From contig JAPTHN010000015.1 of assembly GCA_026936325.1 (NCBI GenBank), forward strand, positions 4,986,117-5,050,116: 64,000 bases of DNA, written 5' to 3'. The DNA is from Platynereis dumerilii. Its lineage: Eukaryota > Annelida > Polychaeta > Phyllodocida > Nereididae. A program made the position numbers and the translations under genes. Every line of letters starts with the position of its first letter. The stretch's first letter is position 1. The notes beneath the pieces are model-generated. The model worked only from the letters and a program-made list of their open reading frames with translations, did not search any database and was not told where the DNA came from. Positions 23,473-34,796 of the stretch are shown here, in pieces.

Positions 23473-24655
23473 TGTTGCACATGGCCGATTCCTTGTGCTC
23501 GGTTTCCAATTTGTGATGTTTCAGTGTTGTGGTCACCACATGTGTTTCTTTGTTTATTTGGTCACTCTTCAGTGAGCCCAACAGCTGATCAGCTGGGCCA
23601 TTAATTGGGTCTCACTGACCTAGTTGTTCTGAGCATGTGCAGAGGTGATTGTGCAAAATTTGAGTAGCAGAAAATTTTCCATTCACTCTGCAGTGGCACT
23701 TGGAGGAGTCAACTACATTTTTGTGTATTGGTGTCACAATGTATTCAGCTAAACTGGCTGATACAAATTTTATGCCTTGGCGGATTTTATAAGGTGAGGG
23801 CAATTCATTATTCTATGTTTGAATGCATTTGTAGCGGTTTCTATCTTCATGAGTTATTTATTTTAGTGGAGATTTCCAAACCAAAATATTCAGTGGAATT
23901 TTCCACACAAAATTTTTCAGTGGAATTTTCCACACAAAAAAAAGTTGTTCAAATTTGGAATGCTTTCATACTAGTTTGCGTTTTTTATATTATGGTGACA
24001 AATTACAAATCTATAAGTATAATTATGGTTTCTAGTGGAATTTGTAAAAATACAGTATTGCTTGTAGCAAGTCAGTGTAAAATGTGTATTGAAAATTCCA
24101 GATGTCCTACTGACCATGTGATTGTCGAATTGTGGAATTTGTGGTTAAAAATTCAGAAGTCGCATATGCTTGTAAGTTGATTGTTTATATTACATAACGC
24201 AATTATTGCAGATGGTTGATGCTTGGTTTCAATTGATTTTTTATGCCTCTAAATGGCCCACTCGGGTGCTGAGGTGGTGTAAAACATAAACTCAACTCAA
24301 CTGATTTTTTATGTTAAATATTTCTGAATCATTCTTGTATTTGATTCTTTTAACTATTAATTTAGATATCCACTGTTATAATGGTCAAAAAATGAATTTC
24401 CATAATTAATGGACAAAAATACAAAAACAAAAGTTTAAATGTTTATTTTTAAAAACTTTAGCTTAAAATGTAATGTTCTTTATTACTTAGACGCTTATTT
24501 GATATATTTACTCTTGATTTTATAATTTATTTGTGCATTATATTTATACTTGATTTATTTCTTATTTGTAGATTTACCTATCTGTGATGGTGTAAATAAA
24601 GATACTTCTACAATCTACATATTCAAGTTTTATATTCAACCGCAAGTCCGCAACA
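23473..24655 (+). repeat. 3' LTR of the young BEL/Pao element
   Basis: Same length as the 5' LTR (1,183 bp) and practically identical to it. It follows the purine tract directly. Confidence 0.95.
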
Positions 24656-24693
<38 letters not shown>

Positions 24694-24780
24694 CCATAGA
24701 TCTACCTATCTATCTATCTATCTGTCTATATATCTAATCTTGTCTATAGATCTGACCTTATCTATCTATTCTATCTATCT
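24656..24780. repeat. (TATC)n microsatellite, right part, impure
   Basis: TATC units continue after the right LTR, with interruptions such as CTCCATAGATC and TGTCTATATATC. It is the other half of the tract broken by the LTR element. Confidence 0.9.
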
Positions 24781-26220
24781 GCCCATTTGCCCAGTCCTTT
24801 AAAAAGATAAATTAGCCTTCTGCATGGAAATTTGAAGATAATGCAGTAGTTCTATGACAATGCTGCGCGAATTTTATGGCAGTGCCATTTACATATTATG
24901 AGAAATAGACTTCAGTTTGCCTTATTTTGTTTACCGGGTCTGCATGACTCACAAGTGTTGTTTGTGTGACCTCAATACGAGCCTTGCTTCCAAAGAGTCT
25001 GAGACATATGGGACCCAAAACACTTCTTTGTAATGAGGAGTGAGAATGGGTCTCGAAGGACCAGGACACCACACAAGTTCCGTCAAGCAAAGGACAAGCC
25101 CAAGCCCTGACTTGTATGATGACTCTGAGAGAAAGGAGGAATATCAAGACCCTTAACATGTCTGTTGTTTTTTGTGAATGTTCTCTGTTAATTGTTTGTT
25201 GTTTTCAGTAAGGTCTGTTGAATCCAGCAAATGAAGTTTTCGTGTGAGAAGTACATTTTATTTGTGGTGGCAAATGGATGGTTCACACCTCTCTACAATA
25301 ACATATATCATCCTAGGGTTATGGGGATTAATGTGGATATAGATTACATGTACATAGTAAATTTTGCATGAAAGAGTTGCTGGATACACTTGTAGCTAGA
25401 ACTACCCACGGTCTATGCTAGGCAGCAGTAAAATAAAGATGCATTGATTCAGAGTTATGCAGACATGTTTTGTCTGTCTTCAGAATCTTATCATTAACTT
25501 CAGTCTTGTCAAATGAAATATTAATTACTGCTTTGGGTAGAGGAATTTTTTGTTCACCTTTCAGCACCCTGCTCTTTTGTTCATCTTGAATTCAAGTCGG
25601 TCCTCGCTCATCTCAAAAATATAGGACTGGTAATCAATGTGTAATTTCACGAATGTTTTCCTGACACCCTCTACAATTTGACACTTCTTTTAAATTGAAA
25701 ACTTTGCTACCTGAGACAATCCTTCACTGTTTTTTTTTTGTGCAATTCAAGTATGTGGCTTATATTTTAGTCGTGATATCATTTGAGAACATAACCTGAT
25801 AGGCCGATACTCTCCCTTGATTTTGGCTTTAATGAGGTTTGAAATTCATTGATTTCGCATTTCATAAATGATCTATCATATCCTTCTCGTAACTTCCAAA
25901 AACACAGACAAAATACCATCCAAATGAAAGGGACAGGTTCTGCACATTAAATCACAATTATGATATTTTATGACGTACATAGGCCTACATACTAAAATGT
26001 TATTTGTCTTTAGTTTTCCTTTTAACCTGCCTCCAAGCCAATTTAAGCTCCTTTAATCCATGCAGCCTCGATGAATATATAATGCTTGGCTTGTTGAAAC
26101 ACGGTTAGCACTGAACATGTCACTGTCCTGACTAAACTTTCTTTGATGAGTCTGATCACAGGTGCTAGGCTTCCACAGTTTTTGTTTGTGTTTGCAACAG
26201 CAGATTAAGATAAAACAATC
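24781..26220. repeat. Fragments of the duplicated non-coding units
   Basis: 24,900-25,160 holds the block TGACCTCAATACGAGCCTTGCTTCC...GAGTGAGAATGGGTCTCGAAGGACC, also found near 32,650, 51,350 and, weaker, 53,500, 57,150 and 58,450. 25,190-25,600 matches the ATGGATGGTTCACA...CAGACATGTTTTG part of the 1.7-kb unit. The frames over the block differ between copies, so it is not coding. Confidence 0.6.
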
Positions 26221-27249
26221 TAGGATATATCCTAAAGGTACTGCACTTATTATCGTTTTCATAGCTACATGTTTTTCAATTTTCTTCATTCCAAAACTGT
26301 GATGTCAAAGATTTAGTTGAATAATTTCGTTTATTACAAGCACAGATTTCAGGAAACTGACAAAGTGCTGCTGAGAGATGCTTCAATGAACTGTAACTGA
26401 ACCAAACAGACTACTTAGCCTCGGAAGAGTTAAAATTATTGACAAAAAAAGTTGTTTGAAATTGTGATGAATGGTGTCTTGTGAAAAACAGCAACACATT
26501 TTGTTTGGAAAACATTGAGGTGCAACACTCAGCTTAGACATGCATTGTTTGTTGTGGTTGTACACAAATAGTAACATTGCCTGACAGTTTTAAATTCCTT
26601 TGTCATTAACTGTGATGTCAAACTCTGAACTGCTATGTCACAGATTGAAGTTTAGACCAATCACATTGACAGATACCTGATGAAGTCACGGTTTAACTGC
26701 AAAACGAAATTTTCAAAAAACACGTAGCTATGAAAACGATAATAACAGAAAACCGATGTTCTTTCTGATCTTAAGAGAAGCCAAAGGTCACCTTTGACCC
26801 TGCATGAAGGACCTGATTGGATTTTCTTGGAGTTAAATGTAAGAGCATTGTTTTCTGTTTGAAGTTTTATTCGCAAAAATTTGGGTATAATATCATCTTT
26901 TTGTGTGAAACAGCAATTTTTTAATCCTATGCTTATTGGTTACCACAGTTGTGTGAGTAACCGACATTTTTGGCAACCTTAATTTCCAAGATTTGCTGGA
27001 GTTTGTTTGTAGATGAATGCAAACGAATCCTTTAAAAGGGCAAATATGAGCAACGAAACAGCCCTTTAAATGAAAACTTTGTCATTAGGCATAAATGAAG
27101 AATTTGTGTTAGGTGCAACCCTTAGAGGCCATCATCTTAACCTTTCCAGCAAATCAGAAGCGCTCGGAGAATCAGGCCAGGTCAGTCTGAGATTATGTCG
27201 GGCTACTGGAAAACTCAGGCAAAGTGAGAACTGAGCCACCCTGTTTTAC
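26221..27249. other. Region with repeated TGTGATGTCA motifs
   Basis: AACTGTGATGTCAAA occurs at about 26,296 and 26,608. A TTATCGTTTTCATAGCTAC block near 26,252 recurs inverted at about 26,715-26,750. No frame is supported. The same motif is denser in the inverted repeat that follows. Confidence 0.5.
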
Positions 27250-28065
27250 AGTCCTTGTCATACTTACGTTGAATCTCAAGTTTTTTTTCTATGCTGTTGA
27301 ACTGTGATGTCAGAGATGACTCTATTCTAGCATTGCAATATATGTAAATTAACTACAAGCTGTGATGTCATTTCAAACTGGGTCAGATTCCCAAGCTTCT
27401 AGCAAATGTTGATCCTCCTGAACTGAGCGTCACAGTTTCAACACAGTGTCAGAGTAAGAGTTTTATCAGGGATAGCCCCTACAACTACGTCATCACAGCT
27501 TGATAGCCAATGGGCTGACCGTAAACTACGTCATCACAGTTCTAACATTGATATATTGAAGGAAGCATTACATTTTTGATCTCAATGATTTATCACAGCA
27601 ATCACCAGTCTAATCCTACCAAATGTCAGCTTTGTGAGCATTCACAGTAGACAACTGTTATAATCCCTACGGAGTTGTTTGATTAATCTACAAACTTGCT
27701 AACTTACAACTTCAAACTTTGATGGAAGTTGGTGTAAACAGAAGGCTTTGACAATTTGTTTGTAAACACATGGCTTATGTTATATATATTTGTTCTGGCA
27801 GCCCATTGGCTGAGAGGCTGTGATGTCAAACTTGCATGGGTTTTTCCCAGACCAAATTTTAACTCTGACACTGAGTTGAAACTGTGATGCTCAGTTTGGT
27901 GGATTCGCATTGGTTAGAAGCTGGGGAATCTGACCCAGTTTGAAATGACATCACAGCTTGTAGTTAATTTACATATATTGCAATGCTAGAATAGAGTAAT
28001 CTCTGACATCACAGTTCAACAGCATGGAAAAAAACTTGAGATTCCGCGTAAGTATGACAAGGACT
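27250..28065. repeat. Large inverted repeat (arms about 265 bp, spacer about 285 bp)
   Basis: The left arm begins AGTCCTTGTCATACTTACG at 27250 and the right arm ends with its complement at 28065. The arms share AACTGTGATGTCAGAGAT, CTATTCTAGCATTGCAATAT, CATTTCAAACTGGGTCAGAT and GCCAATGGGCTG at high but imperfect identity. Inner ends lie near 27,516 and 27,800. TGTGATGTCA-type sites occur in both orientations. It could be a foldback element; no target duplication is visible at the ends. Confidence 0.8.
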
Positions 28066-28510
28066 ATAATATGTAGTCCTACCATGTAGACATGAGCCTC
28101 TCCATGCTACAAAAGATATATGTAGCCAGGGGCCTCTGGCCTGCTAATGTTTTTTCCTGATGTCATATAGAACTATGGATGTGCTCTTTTTGTGCTTTTG
28201 TTGAAAAATATTCCAAGGCAATCTGAAATTACATGTCACTCTCTAATAACAAAAAAGCTATACGTTTCAGTTATCTCATTAAAGTAACTTGCTATAACAT
28301 TACAAAGTTTTACAGCCGGAAGTGTCATGCCAACTTTGATGGATATAATGATAGACACTCACCATGGATGCTGAGACTTCTTCAATCCCCAAATGCTTCC
28401 AATATTTTATAATCAATAAAATTACTGGAATTATGTTGATGTCCAATACAAGTACATAACCCAGTTTTTTTATGAAGGGGCATGCAGGCATATCAAGCAG
28501 ATTTCTTAAG
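28066..28510. repeat. 1.7-kb unit fragment, left of an inserted element
   Basis: From about 28,200 it follows the unit (TGATAGACACTCACC, AAATGCTTCCAATATTT, TACTGGAATTATGTTGATGTC). The unit resumes after the transposon at 29,443 with GTGAACCTAATCTGCAACC, so the transposon split one unit. Confidence 0.65.
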
Positions 28511-28512
28511 TA

Positions 28513-29440
28513 CCGTAATATGGGGTGAATAGGGACACTGGGGTGAATCGGGACAAGCTAGGAAATAATTTTTATCTTCAAAAAGCAACAACTTCTACTT
28601 GTTACAGGGACTTGATTTTTTGCACGTTTTTAGTATATATTCCAATGGTGATTCTTAGATTTTCATATTCTACCTGCAGGCGGAAATGAGCTGCAGCACC
28701 TCAAACATTGCCCTGCAGTATTTACATTTTCACATAGTGGTCAAAACTTTGCTTGTACTATATAAAGTATAAATTCCAGAGCCACCAAACTTACAGCAAA
28801 CTTTAAAATCAGTCTATAATGGTTATAGGGGAACCATAATTAAAGACTGGATATGGGATTGCGAACATTTGATCCTGGGTGCATATCCCAGTCAATGGCA
28901 AATTTTCCAGATTAACCAAAATAACCATACTAATTTCATTTGAGTGTAGTTGCGTGGCTTTTTGATGAATAATATTGAATGTGGCATCATTTGCAATAAA
29001 GTTAGTCCAGAATTAATAATTACAAGAAAAATTAGAAGAAAACTGCAGTTTATAACAGTTTTCTGTCATTTATCACATTTTTTAAAATATGCATATTATC
29101 AATGAAATTGATTTCATATTTTCCTCAAAATTTTTTTCTGGCATGTTGAACATGTTTTCTAATATATATTCACAAGTACCAATCACTCAAATTAGGTAGG
29201 GAGTATTGATAGTGGTATTAATGGACTGTCCCGATTCACCCCAAAGTATGGGGTGAATTGGGACAGTTGTTTTCTGGGCCTTGAGCATTGGGTATTTAAG
29301 ATATCATTTCAAGCTTCTAGGGGTACTTAGATCTTGTGCCCAGACACAATGTAACACCAAATTTTGATTTCTAGATTGAATTTTCACCATGCTATGATAG
29401 AAAAACGGCCAAATCTGTCCCGATTCACCCCATATTACGG
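28513..29440. mobile_element. Non-autonomous TIR transposon with TA target (928 bp)
   Basis: The ends are inverted repeats CCGTAATATGGGGTGAAT followed by MGGGACA, about 25 bp with one mismatch. They are flanked by TA on both sides (28511-28512 and 29441-29442). The motif GGGGTGAATNGGGACA occurs five times: about 28,524, 28,541, 29,226 (inverted), 29,251 and 29,416 (inverted). The pair at 29,226/29,251 forms an internal palindrome. No transposase frame is present. The TA target fits Tc1/mariner-like or pogo-like mobilisation, which is inference. Confidence 0.85.
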
Positions 29441-29442
29441 TA

Positions 29443-30147
29443 ATCTGTCATAAGGGTACAGAAAGAGCACATTGCTATAATGTGTGTGTGAACCTAATCT
29501 GCAACCTGTCGTGTATGGTGGACTATGTTCTAGGCTTTCCCTGGTCAGTAGTGATATTGGTTGTATCTCAGGAATAGGCTTATGATATGGCACACAAAAA
29601 GGAACATAACAATTAACATTTGCATGCATATTGATGTATGTGTGGGGTGTGAATACAGAACATATGTACTGCATGCAGGCAGCAGATTTTTTTTTGAGGA
29701 TCCAAGCACACTTCAGGATTTGTGAATGGAATTTGAAAACAATAAAACTATTACCTTGTCCTCAAGACGGAAGGGAATCGTATTCTGCTCTTTACATACA
29801 TGTGATACTGTGATAATTATAATGCACCAGACAGCATTATTTGTCATCTTTTTTTCTCTTGTAATTTTATATGTAGTAAAAACATGGAAAACAAGGAAAA
29901 TTTATAATCTTCTGAGGTGGTGCTACAGCTGCCTACTAGAGCTTTTTTTCCTCGGTGATTATAAACTGTAATCTCTGTAATCTTCAAAATGACTTTAGTC
30001 GCCAAAAATTGTTGGTGGCAGTTATTAAGCTGTTATTTCTGTTTCACACAGTTTTAATTGAGAAACTTGGTTCCAATGCAAAACAATGTGCAACTGTCAG
30101 AAACACAAATAAGAGGGGATGCTTCAGTATCTCAATACCTATGGGCG
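29443..30147. repeat. 1.7-kb unit fragment, then unassigned sequence
   Basis: 29,443-29,720 continues the interrupted unit (AACCTAATCTGCAACC, GGTTGTATCTCAGGAATAGG, TTATGATATGGCA). From about 29,730 nothing is recognised. Confidence 0.5.
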
Positions 30148-30185
30148 ACTGAGATTGAGATTGAGATTGAGACTGAGATTAAGCA
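30148..30185. repeat. (GAGATT)n hexanucleotide repeat
   Basis: About six units GAGATT/GAGACT. Confidence 0.85.
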
Positions 30186-30414
30186 ATAGACTGTTTGTGG
30201 ACTATGGTTTGCCTATACAAGTGATTATACAGTTACATGCATTGCTCCATTCCTTAATCACTTCAGTTCCAAGTTCAGGCTACTTGATAGACTTGGGAGA
30301 ATACTCTTGTTCTTCAGCACATCGTATAATCATTGCATTTTATACTTACATTGGCAGACACTATATGAGCAATGAGCAATGAGCACTGCGATTTCACAAG
30401 CGCCCTCAGATGAA

Positions 30415-30577
30415 TAGATACAAGATAGATAGAATAGATACAAAGATAAATATTGTTAGATAGATAGATAACTAGATAAAAGTTAGATGGATATTGGATA
30501 GATGGATAAATGGATAGATAAATAAATATGTAGACAAATATATAGATAGATAATTATGTGGATAGACAGCCGGATAA

Positions 30578-30634
<57 letters not shown>

Positions 30635-30635
30635 A
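30415..30635. repeat. (GATA)n microsatellite
   Basis: Impure GATA/GATG units for 150 bp, then a pure run of about 14 units at 30,577-30,633. The minus-strand SIYLSIYL frame here is just the repeat. Confidence 0.95.
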
Positions 30636-30796
30636 CACATTTTGTAATAAAAAGTGTTTTCACTCTCTTATAAAAAAAAACCAAACCTTTGGATGCCAAT
30701 TTTAAATATTTTTTGGTCCCTTTTATCAGTGACTATACTGAACAAGCAAAATGTCCCACACATTAGGTAATTGTGTAACACTTCAAAAAACTTAAA

Positions 30797-31245
30797 GGGC
30801 CGACCGGAGAGTTTTTTTGGGGGGGACCAACCTCGTGAATAACAATCAAATCAAATTTGCAAAAATCTGTCAAATTGAAGCATGCATTTGTTCCAAAATT
30901 GTTGTAATTCTGTAGTGAATGTATTAAATACAAATAGGCTAATATTAAACCAAGTCAAAGCATGATTTTCTCAGCCAAGGTACTTTCTCCCAGGTAGCTA
31001 AGGGGCCGACCGGACGATAGTTGGCGGGCTATGGATTTTACCCCCTGGACGATTTTGTGTCAACGAACAATTTTTGCAGACAAGCGACAAACCTTCTTAT
31101 CACAATTTTTTCATTACACTGCAGTACCCTAGCTAACGGTGGAGACAAACCTTTTTTACATGTGCTGAACAAACTTTTTTTTTCACTGTCAAGAGGAAAA
31201 CAAACTTTTTTTCACCAAAAATCCATATCACAAATCATGGATTAA
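30797..31245. repeat. Dispersed repeat with GGGCCGACCGGA start, two parts
   Basis: A partial copy starts at 30,797 and a longer one at 31,002 (GGGGCCGACCGGACGATAG, then GGCGGGCTATGGATTTT). The longer copy shows alternating T runs and ACAAAC blocks up to about 31,240. No inverted ends were established. 30,636-30,796 and 30,835-31,000 hold nothing recognised. Confidence 0.5.
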
Positions 31246-31739
31246 ATAGTTCATTCTATTGCAAATCTTCACAGTTGTTAGAAATCTAACTGTTGTCAGT
31301 GTTTGCTTGTTTAACACAGTTTTCCTAAATGGTCAGTAATCCCTTTAGTAGCCATAGTCGCCATTTGGAGAGATTACAACTCATAATCACGGAGGAAAAA
31401 AAGCTTTACTAGGATATCTCTGTATGAGCATATGAGAGCTAGTCGACCTTTACAGACAGGTCTCTGGTAGGCAGCAAGATTGTCCTGGACACATTCGTTA
31501 CAAACCACTACTGCACAAGTCATCAACCTTATATGAGGTATTGTAGGATTTATTTATTGTAAAAATACCAACATCAGCAAAATGCTCAGTTTACAAAGAC
31601 AATTCGTCATGCTCCTTTTTGCATTTGCTTAGCTGAAAAAGGTCCCTTATTTAAAATCAGAGACAGAAAAGTACTCAGGTCTAAGGTTGTGAACTTTCAA
31701 AAATGCAGTTATTCGAAAAGGGACTAGTGGTGGATTTTT
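31246..31739. other. Intergenic, nothing recognised
   Basis: No supported feature. Confidence 0.45.
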
Positions 31740-32880
31740 TGCAGGATATAATCTTGTCTCCTGCATAGTAGACTAGAAGTTAGAAGGACCCAGATTATTT
31801 GATAGTTTTTTTGGAGGAAGCAATTTCCTAGCACACAGTTGCTGTTGTTTGATGTCCTTGTCTGTAATCTAATTTCTGTCCTATCACCAGACACGACCTT
31901 CATCACCATGTTCAACAGCAACCAGCACATCACTGAGAGTTTGTTCCAGAATACTGGGGTGCTTCAATAGTCAATACACTATGTTTATCTAAGATATTAT
32001 CTCCATAGCACCCAATATTTAGGCAAATATCCTTAACTTACTTGAAATTGAAAACCATAAAATGAAACAGCATGACGAGCATGTCATGAATTTTTTACAA
32101 TATTTCGCTTGCTTGACAAATTACATCATAATTTTATAATTCATGCAAGAGTTTGACACATATTTAAAGACAACTTTTAGATAAAAATGGAAAAGGAGGA
32201 TCAAAATCAGCAATGTTAATTTTACAAGATATTTTCCAGAGTCTAAATAGGGAAAATCATACATTTTACAGTATTTAAAATTTTGAATTAGTCATCCTCA
32301 TTGAAATCACAGTGGCTTAGTTTGCCCTGTTATCAATCATCACTGTGTTGTAAAGGGTCAATTAAAAGCTTATCCCTTTAATTTAAATACCAGTACCTGT
32401 TCGAGATCACCAGTTGAATGAATGCTAGAATGTTTTCCTGGAGTCTTGTTTTGTTTAGATCATTTTCCTTGAAGAAGATCACAAACTATTATTTATCATA
32501 ATCATGCATTAATTTTGTGACACTGGAAAACTCTGAAAAAGGATTGGACTGCAGCATTTTGTAGAGTTTGTTAGCAGGGTCAACTGACGCAGCAATTTGA
32601 TGATGTGACCTGTAGAGAAAGAACAACATAGAATTCTAACCTGCTTTATTTTGCTGACCTACTCTGCATGACTCACGAGTGTATTTGTGTAACCTCAATA
32701 AGAGCCTTGCTTCGGAAGAGTCCGAGACATATGGAAGGCAAAACATTTCCTGGTAATGAGGAGTGAGAATGGGTCTCGAAGGACCAAGACACCACACAAG
32801 TGCAGTCAAGCGAAGGACAGGCTCAGATGACTCTTAGAGGAAGGAGGGATATCACAGCAAGGTCTGTCTGTTGCTACTGA
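31740..32880. repeat. Older paralogue of the 48.9-51.6 kb segment
   Basis: It shares, in order, TTAGAAGGACCCAGATTATTTGATAG, CAGACACGACCTTCATCAC, CAGAATACTGGGGTG, GAGTTTGACACATATTTAAAGAC, GGGTCAATTAAAAG, GACCTACTCTGCATGACTCAC and GAGTGAGAATGGGTCTCGAAGGACC with the later segment. Divergence is clearly greater than between the two 1,083-bp copies. Confidence 0.75.
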
Positions 32881-32933
32881 AAAAAATGTACAAATTCTTC
32901 AATGACTTGCACGTGTTGCCTTAGTCCGACAAA

Positions 32934-32964
32934 ATCTGACTCAAAACGAAGTTTTGAGTCAGAT
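32934..32964. other. Perfect 14-bp hairpin with GAA loop
   Basis: The arms are ATCTGACTCAAAAC and GTTTTGAGTCAGAT around a GAA triloop. The same C-GAA-G loop closes hairpins at 17,131, 17,150 and 62,077. Confidence 0.85.
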
Positions 32965-33207
32965 GACAAAGCATTGGCAAAATCCTGCATTTTTTTACTG
33001 GGCCCCCAACAGGTTATTCCTTCATCAGCCGTAGTTCAGCTGCTATCCAAAAGTTTAATTATGTCCAAAGGTACTTGCCTGCCCACTAAATATCACTTGT
33101 CATTTCTTTGCAACTGTATTTCATGATCATTTTCATTTTTAGTCACAGATTCATCCATTCGTGCCATCATGGTGGACTGTTGTGTCATGTGATCGGGTAC
33201 ACTTAAA

Positions 33208-33411
33208 ATGCGGGGCAGGCGTGCATGGCGGGACGCGGTAAAATACCAACCTGAACCATCTAAAACTGCACCAGATAAGATTGAATGGTCGCTGTCACTT
33301 AACTATTGCATCCACAGAAATGGCAGACCCCATTTTAGAAAGCTGAGACGATTTTATGCTTTATCAAGATACAATCTGATAGCCTTAGAACTTTATGAAA
33401 GACCTAAATAA
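33208..33411 (+). CDS. Small hypothetical frame, 67 aa, unrecognised
   Basis: The frame lies just after a CpG-richer patch (33,175-33,240). It is basic (Arg/Lys-rich) and contains RKLRRFYALSRYN. I know no family it matches and see no splice sites or start context that favour it. It may be chance. Confidence 0.12.
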   Translation: MRGRRAWRDAVKYQPEPSKTAPDKIEWSLSLNYCIHRNGRPHFRKLRRFYALSRYNLIALELYERPK

Positions 33412-34439
33412 ATTAATATTTCAGGACCATCTAATAAATTGTTTTTTTTTCTTTTTTTTGTGGATTTACTCCTATTCATCCACATGCACTGAAAGTGGTC
33501 AGGGGATTTATTCTCTGATTTAAAGGGACAAATGGAGCAATGTCAACCTTAACAAGAATCCACGGATTCAATGCCTGAGAAAGTGGAAGACTGGCTAGTT
33601 AGAGGTGTGCAGTGTGCACTAGCTATAACTTGCAATTTTTTTTTTTTTTTCATGAATACCCCTCTGAAGTCACCCAGCCTAGTAAATTAACTTGCAAATA
33701 GCAAAAAAAAAAAATTTAATCGAACCAGTTAAATAACTAGCAAAATTTTTAAAAATCAACCCTAAGGGGACCTCAGGAGTCAGGAATAAAAAAACTTGCC
33801 TTTAAAATATTCTTTTACAAAAATTTGGATTATTGGTATTTTTAATGGTCCCTAGCTCATTTAGGTCTGGGTTCTGGTTTGCTAGCACATGTGCCATACC
33901 TCTACATGCATGAAATGTGTTAATTGTAAATGAGTTTAGTTGGGTGATGGTCTTGGTTGTACTAGACCTGATGTGGCCTGCTATGTTCTGGCCAGTTGAG
34001 CTAATGCGCTAACCATTTCAGAACTTACAGCTTGAACTGGAACTATGGTTGTACAGATTTGCAATAAAATTAACGCTGCAGCTTGGCAGAAAAGATGCTC
34101 AAATGAGACAGCGAAACCACCACAACTGGCTCCGTCCCCAGTCCCATTCCTGAAATCCACACACGAACTTATGAAAATATAAAGATTTTTCTTTTCTCTG
34201 AGCTTGTTTCTTCATTAAGATAACTAATGAGCTAAATAGACAGTACAAGATTATAGCATTTTTTAAATGATCGGAACCATTTTGAAGTTTTGGGGGGCTT
34301 AAATTTGAAAAAATTAAGCAAAATCAATGTCACATGAAAGATCTCCAAGCCCAATTTATTGATGCTGTGAAAATGATATAGAGTGTTGGGTCCATAATTT
34401 TCATACTAGTGTCAAATACGCAAGTTGCGTAGTTTCATC
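33412..34439. other. AT-rich stretch with homopolymer runs
   Basis: T and A runs at 33,440-33,470, 33,640 and 33,700. AACAAGAATCCACGGATTCAA at 33,551 recurs at 34,802 (direct) and 37,474 (inverted). No gene seen. Confidence 0.45.
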
Positions 34440-34735
34440 AGACACGCTGTATATATATATGGCTTTTCTCCAGTATGTTTGTGTGTTCATTAAGATAACT
34501 CTTTTGGGTGAATATTTCTCCACAAACATAACTTCCATACATGGCTTTTCTCCAGTGTGTTTGTGTGTTCATTAAGATAACTCTTTTGGGTGAATATTTC
34601 TCCACAAACATAACTTCCATACATGGTTTTTCTCCAGCGTGTTTGTGTGTTCACTAAGATAACTCTTTTGGGTGAATATTTCTCCACAAAATAATGAATA
34701 TATTCGACATCTTCTTGAAGACAAACCTCCATTGA
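34440..34735 (-). pseudogene. C2H2 zinc-finger gene fragment, decayed
   Basis: On the minus strand three near-identical 82-bp units (starting at plus positions 34461, 34543 and 34625) translate in part as GSYVCGEIFTQKSYLNEHTN. This is a C2H2 finger pattern with one Cys replaced by Ser, the final His lost and a residual linker LEK in place of TGEK. A normal finger repeat is 84 bp; each unit here is 2 bp short, so the frame shifts at every finger. A partial fourth unit lies at about 34,670-34,700. Because all units share the same loss, the array was amplified or homogenised after decay. No KRAB or other domain is seen nearby. Confidence 0.75.
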
Positions 34736-34796
34736 TGTGTCAGCTTCATTGTCGATTCATTGGGCAGCATGACTGTGTTGTGAAGCACTGAAGCCT

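Larger units (their letters stand above)
17736..24655 (+). mobile_element. BEL/Pao LTR retrotransposon, nearly whole, young
   Basis: It is a 6.9-kb element with two 1,183-bp LTRs (TGTTGC...GCAACA) flanked by CTATC on both sides (17731-17735 and 24656-24660). That fits a 5-bp target duplication, though the microsatellite context makes it ambiguous. Parts in order: LTR, short 41-bp leader, gag, zinc knuckles, protease, reverse transcriptase, RNase H, integrase, C-terminal domain, purine tract CAAGGTGGGG (23461-23470), LTR. By eye the LTRs differ at only about one position, which indicates a very recent insertion. The coding part carries about two breaks, so this copy does not look functional by itself. 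No tRNA primer site was recognised next to the left LTR. Confidence 0.93.

Noticed and set aside
30472-30699. Minus-strand frame of SIYL repeats
   Set aside because: Translation of the GATA microsatellite.
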